A DNA stretch of 64,000 nucleotides. Origin: Anoplolepis gracilipes. Taxonomy: Eukaryota; Arthropoda; Insecta; Hymenoptera; Formicidae. The stretch spans positions 5,281,001-5,345,000 of the forward strand of contig NC_132984.1 of assembly GCF_047496725.1 (NCBI RefSeq). Reading direction: 5' to 3'. Below the pieces are notes generated by a model. It was not told the origin of the DNA, searched no databases, and saw nothing but the letters and a program-made list of their open reading frames with translations. Every line of letters starts with the position of its first letter. The first letter of the stretch is position 1. This document shows positions 35,162-49,900 of this stretch, piece after piece. The translations under genes were made by a program, and so were the position numbers.

Positions 35162-38100
35162 ATTATTAAAGTCGCAGTTGCATTCTTCTTTCGGCAAAAA
35201 TGTATTACACGCACGTTACATAATTATAATTTATAACGTTACAGCGGAAATAAATAAAGACGACTACCACAACATTGACGTTCTCGTGAATTTTTGTTTA
35301 ATTTATGCAACGATCAGGAAAGATTTATTTTTACACAGTAAAGGGTAAACTTTTTATAATATTTTACGAGAGGTAATTAATCCGAATAAAATGATATAAA
35401 GAACAAAAAATGGTACTCGATGAATGTCCGGCCATTACACGCCACTTTACTACTTCACCTACATGCCTGATCAAGTAGGATCTTTACTACTCGAAGATTT
35501 TTATACGAGCTCGGAACATAAGAGCCGCAGCTCTTAACTACTGCAACGATTATTATAATTTTTTTACTACTCTCCTCTCTTTACTTCTTTACTGCTACTT
35601 TAAAATTGTACAGGGTACCCCGGAGCAATTGCTGAAACTAATCAGCTGTCATTTTTTTTCATTTAACAAAAACGACAATCTTAATAATATATATTTGAAT
35701 TAATAATATACGTTATTAATAATTATATATTTTAATAAAGAATGTCAAAAATATTGGTAATCTTACAATTAATGATATATATCCCAAAATAATAAGAAAA
35801 TTGCTGTGAGAAAAGCGATGAATGGTATTTCAAAAGAAATGTTACATAAAATTTTTTTATACTTTTCGAAAGAAACTTATTGATTTCTGTTTCAATTTTA
35901 ATCGCACTTCAAATATATAATTATTAATATATGTATAAATTAAAATATATATTATTAATAATTATATATTTTAATATATTATTCTTTTAAAATGTCACTC
36001 ATCGCTTTTCTTGAGCTGTTGACAAATATATATCATTAAGATTGCCAATATTTTTAACATCTTTTATAAACGTTTATTAAATAATAATAATATCTCCTAA
36101 TTTCTTTAATCTATATATTAATAAAACTGAATAAAACTAAATATCCTGTATTAAAGATATTTTATTTTATCCCACTTCCTATGTAGATTGAAAAAATGAC
36201 AGCTGATTAGTTTCAGCAACTCTCTGTAGGACACCCTGTATATATATAAGATGTTCACAATTTGCGTGCAAACGGTAGCGAAAGTTGATGAACGCGTCGC
36301 GTCAGCGAGATATTATTAATCCACATCGATAACGGGCCGTTTAATTAGGGAGCGGTTCTTGCGGACAGCCTATGGTGACAATCCCGCATTCCATCGTCGT
36401 GTTGAGATACACGACTGTCAACATGTGGTCCTGATTGTCCACCAAGTGTTCGCAAATAGTGATTTAAGAACATTGTCATTAATCAATGTTTCTGCGGGCG
36501 CGATTACTCTTAATAACAAAACACACAATCGAAGAATTTTCCTCTCTGCATAAAACGCTAATTATATTCTCTGTCAATTAAAAATGTCTGAGAAAAAAAA
36601 ATAAAATTCAGAATAAAAATTATTCAAAATATACGATGACAATATTAACATTAAAATTATTTTTCTCGATATATTTAAATGCAATCTAAAATGTTTAGAT
36701 ATTATGTTTATAAGAAAAGGTCTGGATTATTTCAAAATTGAAGGCAAAATAATATTTAGAATAAAAATATACAACATTAGTGTTAATATAAATTATTGCG
36801 AGTTGTTCTCGATATTTTTTAAATACAATAAAATGACGTTTGAAGGAAAACTAAAACAATAAAATAAAAATAAAACAAATTATCAAAGCTAAATGTTAAA
36901 CGAAGATAGGGAAATAAAGGTCGAATTACGGCGAAACTTTCTATATTTGGCAAATATGTCAAAACCAAACGAGCGATGTGAAAAAAAATGGAGAACATTT
37001 TCCCGCAACACAATAAACAGAGAAAACCTTTTTAATAACCACGTGGCAGGTATCACATCGAAATTTCGCTGACCGGAAATTACAATGCATAAAAAATCCG
37101 ACTACACTAAAAGAAACATAACTGTAAATAACCTCGCCATCAAATACATAAATATGACGCAATAAAACATATATGAACATCGCGCTAAACTCAAATAAAT
37201 TGTTCAAGCTTCAAGATAACGTGCGCAAAAAATGCCGAAAGGAATTATCGTTACAACTTGAAGATTTATGAAAAACAAAGAGGGAAATTTGGAAGGAGTG
37301 TCAAAGTTAAAAAATTTAATTTAATTTCTCAATGTTCAAAATTTTTACTTATTATTTTTACTTTATCATTTTTATCTTTCATTTCGTTTCTTATATACAT
37401 CCCGGTCTGTGTCTTCACACATTTCTTCGTATCTTCAAAATAAAGTCGCTAATAAACAGAAGAGAAATAAATAGTTTCGCGCCTCGGTAACATAATTTCG
37501 CGCTTTTTCCGTGTCGCGATCGCATTGAAAACGGAACAATGCGGCGATCGATCTCTCGAATGAATACGAGACGAAATGTTCGCGCGGACTCTTGAGAAGA
37601 GATCTCCGATAGAGGGGCAGAGAGAGCGAGAGAGAGAGAGAGATAGCGAGTTTGAAACGCGCAGGACCTATCGACTATCGTGTTTTGTCACGACAGCTTT
37701 TGTCGACGCGAGGCGTGAACGTGATAGGTCAGATCATTGCGAATCACCCGGTGTGTGTACAGACTGCCACTCGAGATATCTTGGCTTATCCACTTGTACT
37801 TTGGCGCGCTATGACAGATCGATAGTGCCAATTTACTCTTCCCCCCCCCCCCCGTTCCCGCCCCTCCCACTCTCCTCTTCGCTTCTCTGCCGCTCGCTTC
37901 TTGTTTTGCATATCCGAATGCGAAATTTTCGGAGCCGGATTTAACTCTTTGAGGGCCACGAACAATACCTCCGAAGATAAATCGGAAGTGATTTCGGCTG
38001 GAATCGAGTACTCGGATCGAATTCAATTTGGCTCTCCCGAAGCTTCTTCTTTTTTTGTGGTCATTAGTTGCGTTTTATGTTAAGGATGTTTAGTACCTAT

Positions 38101-40341
38101 TTTTAAAAATATAGGAATTTAATTAAATCTGCACAGATTGTTCTGATACATGTTCAGAGACTTATAAAAAAACCTAGAGTTGATTCATTGAAGCAATCAA
38201 AAGTTATAAGGATTTTAATTTGCAATGAATTTACCCGTCGATATTATTATAAATATAATTATTTTGTGAATCTAATTATAAGTAAAAGTATTAATATAAT
38301 TGTAAATATAATTATTTATATAAATAAGTATAAATATATTTATTTCTGTCCTTTTTAGCCCTTAAATTGATACGATTACAGATTTTCTATCTTATAAAAA
38401 AACCTGTGATTGCGTATTGATTTAAGAGCTGAAATAGATAGAAATAATAATAGGAATTTATTCAAAATTTGCAAAAGTATAGTTTAAATATAGAGGAAAT
38501 ATTTGATCACATAATTTTGGTCAAGTACTGACTAGTTCGAAAGATATTGAATATAATTTTCTCAATTTCGTCCTATTATCCGAGATGATATATTATTTAT
38601 TGTGAAAACGTGGCAACATAGCATTCAGCTGAGCTTTCTTTTTTGACATTTTAAATAACTTATCTTTTCACCTGAAGAAGCCTCTATATACAAACGTGTA
38701 AGGGAGAAGCGACTCGGCCTCATAGGTCAATTTGCAATTTGACCAACTTATAAAAAATTATCATGTTGCCACATTTCTTTCTTCTCGGAAAAATGACAAA
38801 TTAAGAAATTTATCAAAGAAATAGTTAAAAATCTTCTATATTTTGTCGTTATTCACTATTATAATTTTTATTCTGATATTTTAAATTACTCTGTACGAGT
38901 AAATTCTTTTATTTTTATAATTCAAATTTTGTGCTGTAATGTTGAAATCGAGGTACCGTCAATGATAAAAGTTTCTCATTATAATTTAAGAAACACGAAA
39001 ATTCTCCGAAAAAAGCAACAAAAGTTTGAAAATACATTTCTACACTCTAGCTATGAATAAATAATAAGATTTTATGCAATCTCTATACTAATCATATATT
39101 AAGATATGACAAAAGTATATATTCGTCAATTTCGACTACTGTTTGCTCCGATTGTAGGTGCTAAATATCCTTAAAAGCGTGTCTGCGAATTTCTCGAGGT
39201 ATAATCAAAGAAAATTCTACGAGAAACAAGAGGAAAAATATATATCTTCCTATTTTATGGAGGACAATAAATGTAATTTTTTCTTCCGCATTGCGTTATA
39301 ATCGTCGGTTGTTTTCTGCAAATACGAGAAACGCTAATGAGGAAGGAGTGAAACAAGGAGGAAGTTTAAACAAAGTAAATAAGTAATCGAGATATTTTTT
39401 GCGCAAACTTTACAAACGCAGGAAAACAAACATGCGAAAGAGAGAGAGAGATGTCAAGTGAAGCGTTCTTTACAAAAAATAGCTCTTGTCAAAATTGTAA
39501 TTTTTTGAGAATTCGAATTATAAGACGAGGCGTATCACATTTTTCAAAATAAGTTATATCAAAAAATGAGAAACCTATTCGCCTTTTGAGGCTGACATAT
39601 GAAACTTTAGATTATTCGGAGTTTTGTAATAAAAAAGAAGTTTGATTGACAAGGATCGTTTTTGCGAGAAAAAGAGCGCGATGTAAAAAAAATTTATTGG
39701 GTAAAAAATATTTATTATATAAAAAACTTAACTGACAGCTGTATACAGTTATTAGAAACTCTATATTTAAGGGGATTAACTATTCTCACATTCACTGTTG
39801 TTATCTTCAGAAGTCAATATCCTATATTATTGACATGATGTACTATTTTTGACGGAAACACTCTTGAATGGGCTATTTTTGCAAACTCAATCAATCTTAC
39901 TTCACTTTATAAAGACCGTTTTTGCAGGATATTTTGCATCCAAATATGCGACCAATGACACCACCTTTCTTGATAAAATTTCCAAATTTTTCACAAGGGC
40001 TGTTTTTGTAAAAACACTTATCTCGATTCTGGAACCCATCCACTCTCGCATCACGGATTTTAATTAACTGTTTCAGAGCCTCGCGTTTCTCGGTAAACTT
40101 TGACTTCCAGCATCCTGGTAAAAAAAAAAAAAAAAAAAGGATTCAAGGATGCTCTTTTGCTCTCTGGTGCAACGCATAGTTAGTTCGGGAAGCTTATCGC
40201 CTCGAATACCAAACGCCTGCAATCTCCTCCTCATCCTCATCCTCGAATCCCGGATTCCGCAGCCGATGACGAAAACTCGCTTCTCGACGAATCCTTGATA
40301 AGCTATCGCGGACTCATTATCTCGGCTGCTAAAACGCGTCC

Positions 40342-40375
<34 letters not shown>

Positions 40376-42995
40376 TTTTGATTCCGCGTGAACGCGATTG
40401 ATTCGTAATCGAGCCAATGTAAACCCGCGACTGTTCGACCGTGTTACATCAATACTCGAGTTTAATCCAGCGTGTATTTATCGAAAAATCCCGTGTTTAA
40501 TCCCGGTAAACTAAATTCCCGATAAATAACGGAAAACCGAATCTTTGCAGTTATATAGGACTTTTTTTCAAGATGTCAATGCAATAAATCTGTTCCTTGG
40601 TTTTTTTTTTTTTTTTTGTGTATAAATTTTAATCAATTTAATATCTACATTTGTTTTTTATAACGAAACTTTCGAAAAAATTTTGAATTTCATAAAATTA
40701 TGTAACACAAACATAAAATATTAATTACATAATTGTCACGTAAATATGACATAATTATTGTTAATTTTAGTCTACATAATTAATTACATAGAACAAATAA
40801 ATATATTAATAAATAAAATTATATTATATCGAAATGTGCCACTTTTGATAAAAAATGAACACAAAGAGGTTTTTGCCCTATTTATTAAATTCTCTTTATT
40901 AAATATCTCTTTACTAAATTATTCAATATCACTCATAAAATATTTAATAAAGAGAAAGTGAAAAATCATTTTTCACAATATCACTAATTAATTCTTCGAA
41001 ACAGCAATGACATGAAAAATAAATGCATTTCTGCAAAATTTGCTCTAAAGAAAAAAATGCTTATTGTAACAAGAAATGTACAGTAATAGCAGTTTATATT
41101 CTATCTACATATATTTCTCATATCGCAAATAATAGCGTGCAATGCAAGTTTGATATTTTGGCTTTTGAATAAAATTTAATCCAAAATTAATTTAAAACCG
41201 TACGATTAAAACGTTCAATTAAATATTTACTTTGCTCTTTCTTTCCCCTATTTTTCTTTGAGTTTTTTGTGGTTCTTTTTTCTTATCTTGATCCATCACT
41301 CGCACTTATCTTGATTATCATAATTAATTGCAGGCAAGAAGTATGATGATGATGCGAGTTATTTTTATTTCCATTTGCGTAATTCAGCGAGAGAGTTTTC
41401 AAAGAAGGATGTTAAATGTTCCTGTACATATTTGTTAATTCAATTATTTTTATATATATAAAAATTTGAATTTTTTGCCCTATTTTTTCTGTCTTTATCA
41501 GCCCTTTTTACTCGTATTTTAATTACACATCAGAGCGAGTCTTACTTTCATAATTTTATTTATAGAGGCCTTCTACATGTTATGTATATAAACCGAGGAG
41601 ACAGAGAGAGGGATTTTCATCGAACAACTCTTTTTAAAAATTAAAAGTATACATTTTACGGTCGCGCTCTTTCACGATTATTCATCAAACATACTGCAAT
41701 TTCGTTTCCCGTCGAGCGACGGAAATGTCGAGATGGAACTTTTGCATTAACCGCCCCCGGATTTTACGGAGCAAACGTCACGTGGCAGTCTCCAGGGCAC
41801 ATAGTTTTTATCATAAGTCGCACTTAGCGGAAGCAGACGTTTCGATGATTGAATCGAGCGAAAAACTGGGTAAGATCCCGGTGGCCGATGAAAATCGCAT
41901 TCTCCTCAGGAGAGAAAGAGGGTAAATATATATATCGTTCGATATACAGGGTGTTTCACTTCAATTGCCATAAGATGGTGCCATTTGACCTTGAATAACC
42001 GTTTGCGGAGGGTCACCTTCAATTTTTTTAATCGAATTATCTATATATTATTGCACATTCTTACAGCTCACCCCTCTCGAGCTCTCCAAAACACTATAAT
42101 AAAATATATTTAAAAAATTTTTTGACATATAAATTTTCAAAGTTACTGTGGCGCGCCGGCACTTTGTCTAAATTGTTTTCTAAAATTAAAAATAAAAAAG
42201 TTTTCCGCGGTGGTTAATTAAAACGGGATACCCTGTATACATGTGTATAATCACATGCACACAGAGGAAGAGAGAGAGAGAGAGGGAGAGCCTCTGAATT
42301 CCGCGGTCTCCGCGGCATTCGAAGACCGAGATTATATACGAGCCCTCGCTTCAATCCCTCTCCGGTAAGTATTTATCGACGAGAGGGTGGGTGGGGGAGG
42401 GGGAGGGAGAAACTCTCGCGTGAATAATGCCACGGCGACGGCACCACCCCCGTCGACAAATGACATGCAACCCCCATTTACTGCTTCGCTACTTCTGGCC
42501 GACTTATAGCATGCCGCCAATTGCGAGCTATACGTCATGCAGACAATTATGCATATATGTATTTGTGTGTGTGTGTGTGTGTTTGTGTGTATATATATAT
42601 ATATACATATACAATTCGCGCAGCCGATCGTTAATCCCTGCCCGTTTCTCCTTTATCGTCGCACATAATGTACCCCCGTCGTACGGGGTATGTATTTCCG
42701 CGTACGCGGAATTACGTCGCATTAACCACCCCGCGTGCTTGTTTCGCCCGCGGTTGTACACAATACGGGATATATAACTACCGGGGACACCCCCCCTCCC
42801 CGGAGGGGAAGGGACGGGCGAGGGGCGGGGCGGGGAGGGTGAATTTCCACGATAAACGCGGCCAGTTCCTGCGACGACACAATCGCGAGCCCGTTTCGGA
42901 CGAATGTGTGCATTCGCGTGCCGGAAGTTATCCGGCTAAATACGGAACGTTTCCCAAAATAAACACACCCCCGGGATAATCTCACAATCAAACGT

Positions 42996-43036
<41 letters not shown>

Positions 43037-43130
43037 TTAAAAAGAGACGTGACTCTGTTTTCTCGAGAGTGAAAAAGTTAGAAAATTCAGTGCAAAATTC
43101 AGATCACGTCATTTGGAAATTTAATTGAAA

Positions 43131-43189
<59 letters not shown>

Positions 43190-43526
43190 TTAAGTCACAT
43201 TAACAATTATATTAATTATAGTATTAAATTATACATATGTATATAATTATTAAATTTGACAGATCCAATTATCGAGTAAAAATAAAATATATATCGCATA
43301 AATCCCGACAAGTTTATATTAGTATGTGTTAGTTTATATTAGTATTAGATTATATTATTTTATATTAGTTTTAAATTGTATATATATATATATATAAATT
43401 TTAATAAAATTATATCGAATAAAAATAAAATATGTATTTTACGTTGATCGCGTATAAATCTGACAAGTTTGTATTAGTTTGTATTAGTTCGTATTAGTAA
43501 ACATTAAATTATTTACTCTGGTTGAC

Positions 43527-43603
<77 letters not shown>

Positions 43604-43925
43604 ATTGTATTTCTGCCGATGATGTTTGTTTATTATAATTTAATGAAAACGCATTACATTATATATAATGATAAAAATGCATTTTAATTCCCGTAAATTT
43701 TCCGGTTGCCCAATATATCATTCGTTCTCACTATCAAGTTAAAGTACGCAATTAAAGTCTCAAAATGTTTAGGAAAATCCGTTTTATAAAGCGAATGTGA
43801 AATTTTGGCATTATAACGATAGAAAATTGAATTGAATTTTGAAATTGAATTAAATTGAGATTAATCTCTTCCGGAGAGATTCGTGCGAAAAAAATCGTCA
43901 ATTTTGTTGCCGGGAATTGCGAGAG

Positions 43926-43956
<31 letters not shown>

Positions 43957-46900
43957 AAGAAAAAGAGAGAGAGAGAGCGAGATCTATAAATTATGTCACG
44001 CCGGCGCGCGAAAAAGTTCATTATGGGCTCGTTCTTTTGTGCGAGTGAGATTGTCGAAGGATACCATTAAAGGAAAGGGATTATTAATGACTGGATATCT
44101 CGACGGCGTCGTGTCACTGACCGTCGGCGTCGTGAGAGAGCGTCGCTTTTCTTCACATCAGTGATTAATCTGACCGAGTGACTTGCAGGCTCTCCTCGAA
44201 AATCTTTCGAGGGTAGTAATTTACTTCGAAAGAATATCCTTCCAATGATTCGACGCCTTTTTCCCCAAAATATGTTCATTTTTATATTTTATTTTTCTAG
44301 ACAAAATTCTCAAAATATATGTTTATATGATTTTATTTCAATATCTTCGAATTTTATGTATATCTCAAAAATCAGTTTAGTATTCGGTTTCCCGATTTTT
44401 TCTTCCTTCGAAAATTCCAAATTTAAGTTTAAATTTTTCAAAATTTTTTATCCTCACACTTCAGAAAAAGAATACAAAATATGAGAATCCTTAGATTTGA
44501 TCCTTTTAGATTTTTAAATCATTTTTCGACTACTTTTTTTTTAAACTCATATTTTTGAAAAACATAAATAAAAATCTTAAAATTATAAATCTTTGAAATG
44601 CTATCTTTTATTTCTCTTGTTTCTTAATTAAAAAAAAAAAAAAACAAAATTATAAATATAAAATATATTAATTAAATTATAAAATATTAATATAAATTAT
44701 AAAACATATTAATTTTTATCGCTGAATATATATATATATATATATATATTTTCACAAATTTAAAAAATATTCTTTTCTTAAATTTATATTATCAATTTAT
44801 TTATTTTTTTAAATTCTTTGTGCTCCGATAAGCTTTTATCGAAAAATATCAATATAATCAAAAGGTAAATAAAATTTAGCGCCATGTGAGAAATCCGAGG
44901 ATTCACTTTCCGCAAGTCTGCGGTAGATTAATCATTGCAAACGCGAAATCCCATTGCCAATATCGCAATATAAGCCGTCCCGCGTGAATGGTAAATCGTT
45001 TGTTATTATGCATCAGTGAGTCCATCCGTTAATCAAAATTTGCAGCGACGCAAAGGCCGCATCGGCATGCTTAATGACGCGATGGTGGCCATATTAAGCA
45101 CTCAAAAGTGATGGAACGCGAGGCAAAAGCACCGCGAGATCGCTTCAGAAGCTTTAGCGCTCGCTCTACGCGAGTCTGTAAAATCCAATTTTTGCCTACA
45201 AATTTTCAAACGTTCGTTGTACTTGCGCCTGGATAAAGAAAAATATTCTCCTCTCGAATATCGTACGATTTTTATCCCCCCATTCAATCTTTTTGCAAAC
45301 CAATTTTTTCGCCATAATTCCTAGAGAACGTTTAGTCTCCCGTTTCTTTAACAAAATCTACTCCGTAGATTAAAATTTATTTATTAAAGAGGGATCGTTT
45401 AAATAAAAAAAAAGAAAAGGTTTAATTAAAAGCAAACTTCTAATATAGTCGGAATTTTAGCTTGCAAACTCAAAAAGTTTCGCCCCGATTCTGCTGGGAT
45501 CGTTCAAATGTACGATGCTGACGAAATTTTTCTTCTGCGAATATTTGACCGATGGCTCTTTTATCTCTTCTGAAATATTTAGGCCTGTAAGAGTCTCGAT
45601 TCTGCAAATTCTTTTAAGAGAAGATTTACAGAGACGCGGCGATCGCGAGTTTGTTGAATTTTTTTACGAGCGACGCTCTTGACTCCTCGCGAAGGTTTAT
45701 CGTTCCTTCGTATTTCTTAAGTTCAGGTTTTTCTCCGCAACCGGAGAGGAGAATGGAAAAGATGGGAAATAAAGGAGATACCGAATATAGGTATTTTCGT
45801 GCTCGCGGCGAGCCATTTCCATTTTGCGAGACCTACCCTGCTCCACGGAATCCATCCAGGCGGAAGAGAAAAAGGAAGAGAGAACCGACGACGACGGTCT
45901 CCAGGATGTGTCAATACGTCGCGCCCGAATTCGAGCCTGCACACACAATTCTCGGCACAATTCCGCGAGATTTCAATATGCCGAATGAAATTCCCATCCT
46001 TCGAGAAATGTCGATCTCTCTCTTTGCATTTTGACAAATTTGAAAGATCATATATGTTTCTCGAGAAGCTGACAATTTGTTCGGCGTGTTTATTCGGTGT
46101 TTTATTGATTTCAAGTCAATTTTCGTTAACGAAAATTGATAGAAGTGACAGTTTATCAGGGTGTCTACTCAAACCTGGTAAAAAAAAAAATCTCTGATAT
46201 TTTTGGACACTTGATATATGTACAATAAACATAAATAGATGTATATTTATAATAAATTTTAAACGCACAATTTGCTTGGTTTGCTGATTGTTTACAATAT
46301 AAGAACAAACTTATTCATAAACAGGGTGTATACTCAAATTCTGTAAAAAAATTCCCTCAGAATTCCAGGATCTTCTAGGTATTTTTGTTCAAAATTCCAG
46401 GTAAAATTAAAATATTTTTAGATGCAATTTTAAAATAAGCTTACTTATTTTAGCGTATCATTTTTCGACATAAACAAAAAACATATATTTTAAACAATTT
46501 TATACATATAGACACAAACAAAAAATATATATTTTAAGAAGTTTTAAACTTAAAATATTTTAAATTTTTATTAAAAAATTTTAAAATAAATACTTTTTTG
46601 ACATTTTTTAAATTCCCTAAATCCTAACAAAATTCCATGAGAATTCCATGATTTTTCAACATATAATAAAATTCCCTGAGAATATCAGGTTTTCCAGGTT
46701 TTTCCCGAAACTATACACCTTAATAAAAGAGAGAATTTTTTTTTAATTCTCTGAATTTCCTGAATTCCATGAGAATTCTAACTAATTTTTACAGATGTAA
46801 AAAAATCTCAGGTTTTTCAGGGAATTAAAATCCAAAAATAAGATTAAATATCAACAAAACTTCCAAGTACTTTTGTTCAAAGTTTCAGGTAGAGAAAATA

Positions 46901-49900
46901 TTTTAAAGATTTTTTTCAATACAACTTCCTCTAAAATAATTTTTTCTATTGCATGTGTTTTTTTTAAATATTTTTTTATATAAAGGAAAAAGACAGAGTC
47001 TCTCAAGTTTCAAGTACTAGATTTGTAAATGTCCTGAAAAAAACTGAATATTTAAAAGTATTTTCCACTTGCATCAAATTTTTATTTTTTTTTTTTTACT
47101 ATTAAAAATTACAAAGAATATGTACTGCACATATGTAATATTTTGCTAAGGTATTTAATATACAATAAACAAAATAGATATATATTTACAATAAATTTTA
47201 GACGCATAATTTGCTAATAATTTGTTTACAATACAAGAGCAAAATTATCCATAAAAGAGAGAGAATTTTTTGAATTCCCTGAATTCCTGATGCAAAAAAA
47301 TCTCAGGTTTTCCAAAAAATTAAAATCCAAAAATGAGATTAAATATCAACAATATTTATAATACTTTTAAACATGGACTCTTGATATTGAAAAGGGGTTG
47401 ATTTAAAGTTGAAGACTTTAAAGTGACGATTACGCATACAATTTTTTCTTATTATAGCTAAAAAAAAATTCAAATCGATAAAATGCCGACAAAGTTTGCC
47501 GACTTCTTTTAGAATCACCATATGTACAGGTGTCGCATATTTCATAAGATTTACGTACGAAATCCAGGCACCCTCGACGTGGAAATTTATCTGCTTATTG
47601 ATCTTTGTCTCGTTTTTTTTATTCATACGCGTAAAAAAAGCTCAGGATATCGCGACCGATCGGAATTTTATCCTCTCTAAGCGATTCAAAAGCGAGAAAA
47701 ATTAATCTCATGAAACAGAATTCCAACCTGAAAAGCATTCTTCTCGAAAAGTTTATGTGTAATAAGCTTTACAATTATTTCGCAATTAATATCAAATCAT
47801 TAGTTTAGAATAGCGATTAAGTGTTAATCGTTCTCCTATTTCAAAAGTTTTAATTTTAATTTTATGCAGAACACTTTGCCGAAGTAAACTGGTCTTTTCA
47901 CACAATCAGACTTTACGCGTGCGTTACGTTATAAAGTGACAAGATTTTTTTTACAAAAGCGTACCTCGGTCCTTGCGAGAAATGTTGGCGAGAGATTTTT
48001 CAAGTTAATACTAGTGAAACGTTGGAAGAGGTACAAAACTGGAAACTTGATCGTTGTTACGTTTCACCTGACACAACACGGGACCCCTCTTCTTTTCCAT
48101 ATGGTAATCCGTCGAAATTTAAGGTCGTTGAAGGTCACCTTCGGACATTTAAATGAAAATAGGCAATACCTGAACGAAATGCATAATCTAATATTTCATA
48201 TCAAACTAAGTAACTTTTTAAACGTTAAATCTTTTTTTTTTTTTTGTTTAAATGATGCAAAAAAAACGGTGTATCATAATCGGTTAAAATGAAAGACAAT
48301 TGCATCACAAAATAACGAAAAACAAAATAACAATGTTATTGTTAGGAATTGCAGAGAGAACATGTGCGTTTGTAAACACCACACTTGTCCGGAAAAGTTC
48401 TGTTTTTATGTGAAAATGTTTAAAAAAAAAATTTTTTTTTATTTACTTCATAAATAATAGTAACACGAGGTATAGCATTAAATATTTTGTAAATTTATAC
48501 TCAATTAAAAAATATATATAATAATATCTATAAACAGATATATGTAATTCCACAAAATTTTTAAAGTAAACAAACACTTATATAAAATTATACAGACATA
48601 TTAAATAATGTAATTTTCTCCAATCAAGTTGTTCATATTTTAAATATATTAAAGCCTGCATTTTTTAAATAGAAAAATTGCTTGACATAAAGAATTTTAG
48701 AAGTACCTAAAATAAACAGTCATAAAATTCGCAAAAATAAATGAAAATTAAAATCTCGAATTCCCCTGAGATTTTCTCCCTTAAAAAACAAAAAACTTAA
48801 AGGGATTAAAAGCGGCAGCAAGATTCGCAGGTTCAAGAATTTCGAAAATTCATAAAGTCACCCAATCTGAAAAGCTAAGTTCGAGGATTTATTTCATAGA
48901 GCTTGGGAATTCGAGATCAAAAGCTTTTTTTTGAGAAAGAAAAGGATCTTTTCTTTTCCCGGCCTATCCTTCCGCCCTTTTTCTCACCCCAAGGGATCAT
49001 TCTAACGTTTCTCATGAAAGTGATGATTGATTTAGGGAGACCGAGAATTTTTGCGCGTTTATATTCCCACAAAAGGGAAGCCTGCGTTTAACCCGAGAGT
49101 CGAAACACACGCTTCAATCGCTCGTCACTCTAAAGTTTGATCGCTCCGGGCACTCGCGAACATGCTCGAATGCTCTGAGAGCCTCGTCCCGACGATCAAT
49201 GCGAGCGCGATTTTGCAAAGCCGCCATTTTCTTTCGCCGAATACCTCTATTTTTTCGTCCAATTATCCAATTTATCCGAGTCGTGAAAAAAAGCAACAAC
49301 AGATTCTCTCGCCTGTGGATTCTCAAAACTAGCAATCTCTCTTTATTTCTACGAATTAAAAAAATGTATATTTATATATTATACTATTTTCATTATATGC
49401 AATTTTATATTATTACATAATTTTTATTTTTCAACGGTATGTACAGTAATTACATTGCCGCCCATGATAATCAATGTAATTAATATTCCTCTCTGTATGA
49501 AAGCAAACTCGTTAGAAATTTCAAACTTGTAACAAGACGCGCGAGAAAGGATCTCGCGAACAATCTTAATAATGAAGGCACGAAGAAAGGGTTAATTGCG
49601 GTCGCGAGAATGAGGGAAGGGGGTGAAAAAAAGGAGGGAATATCTCGCCCCACGTGGCCGTGCCACCTGGCACGATATTCTCGCGCTCCAACGGAACAAA
49701 GTGGTCGGTGATTTATGACGCTGGCAGAACCCACTCGGACCGAGAATAACGCGTCCCGAACCGGTCCCGGACAAATATCCCGCGGGTCAGCAGTCGCGAG
49801 TGCGGCTGCCGAATGTAGATATTCGACAGAATGTGAAACCGGGCGCAAAACGCTCTCGCCCATACACGCGTAAAGACATCCAGAAAGAGAGAGAAAGGGC

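Noticed and set aside
47936..48292. 118-codon plus-strand frame
   Set aside because: Ends in poly-Phe from a T run and includes a repeat motif (GGTCACCTTC) shared with the 41.9 kb element; likely transposon-derived non-coding DNA.
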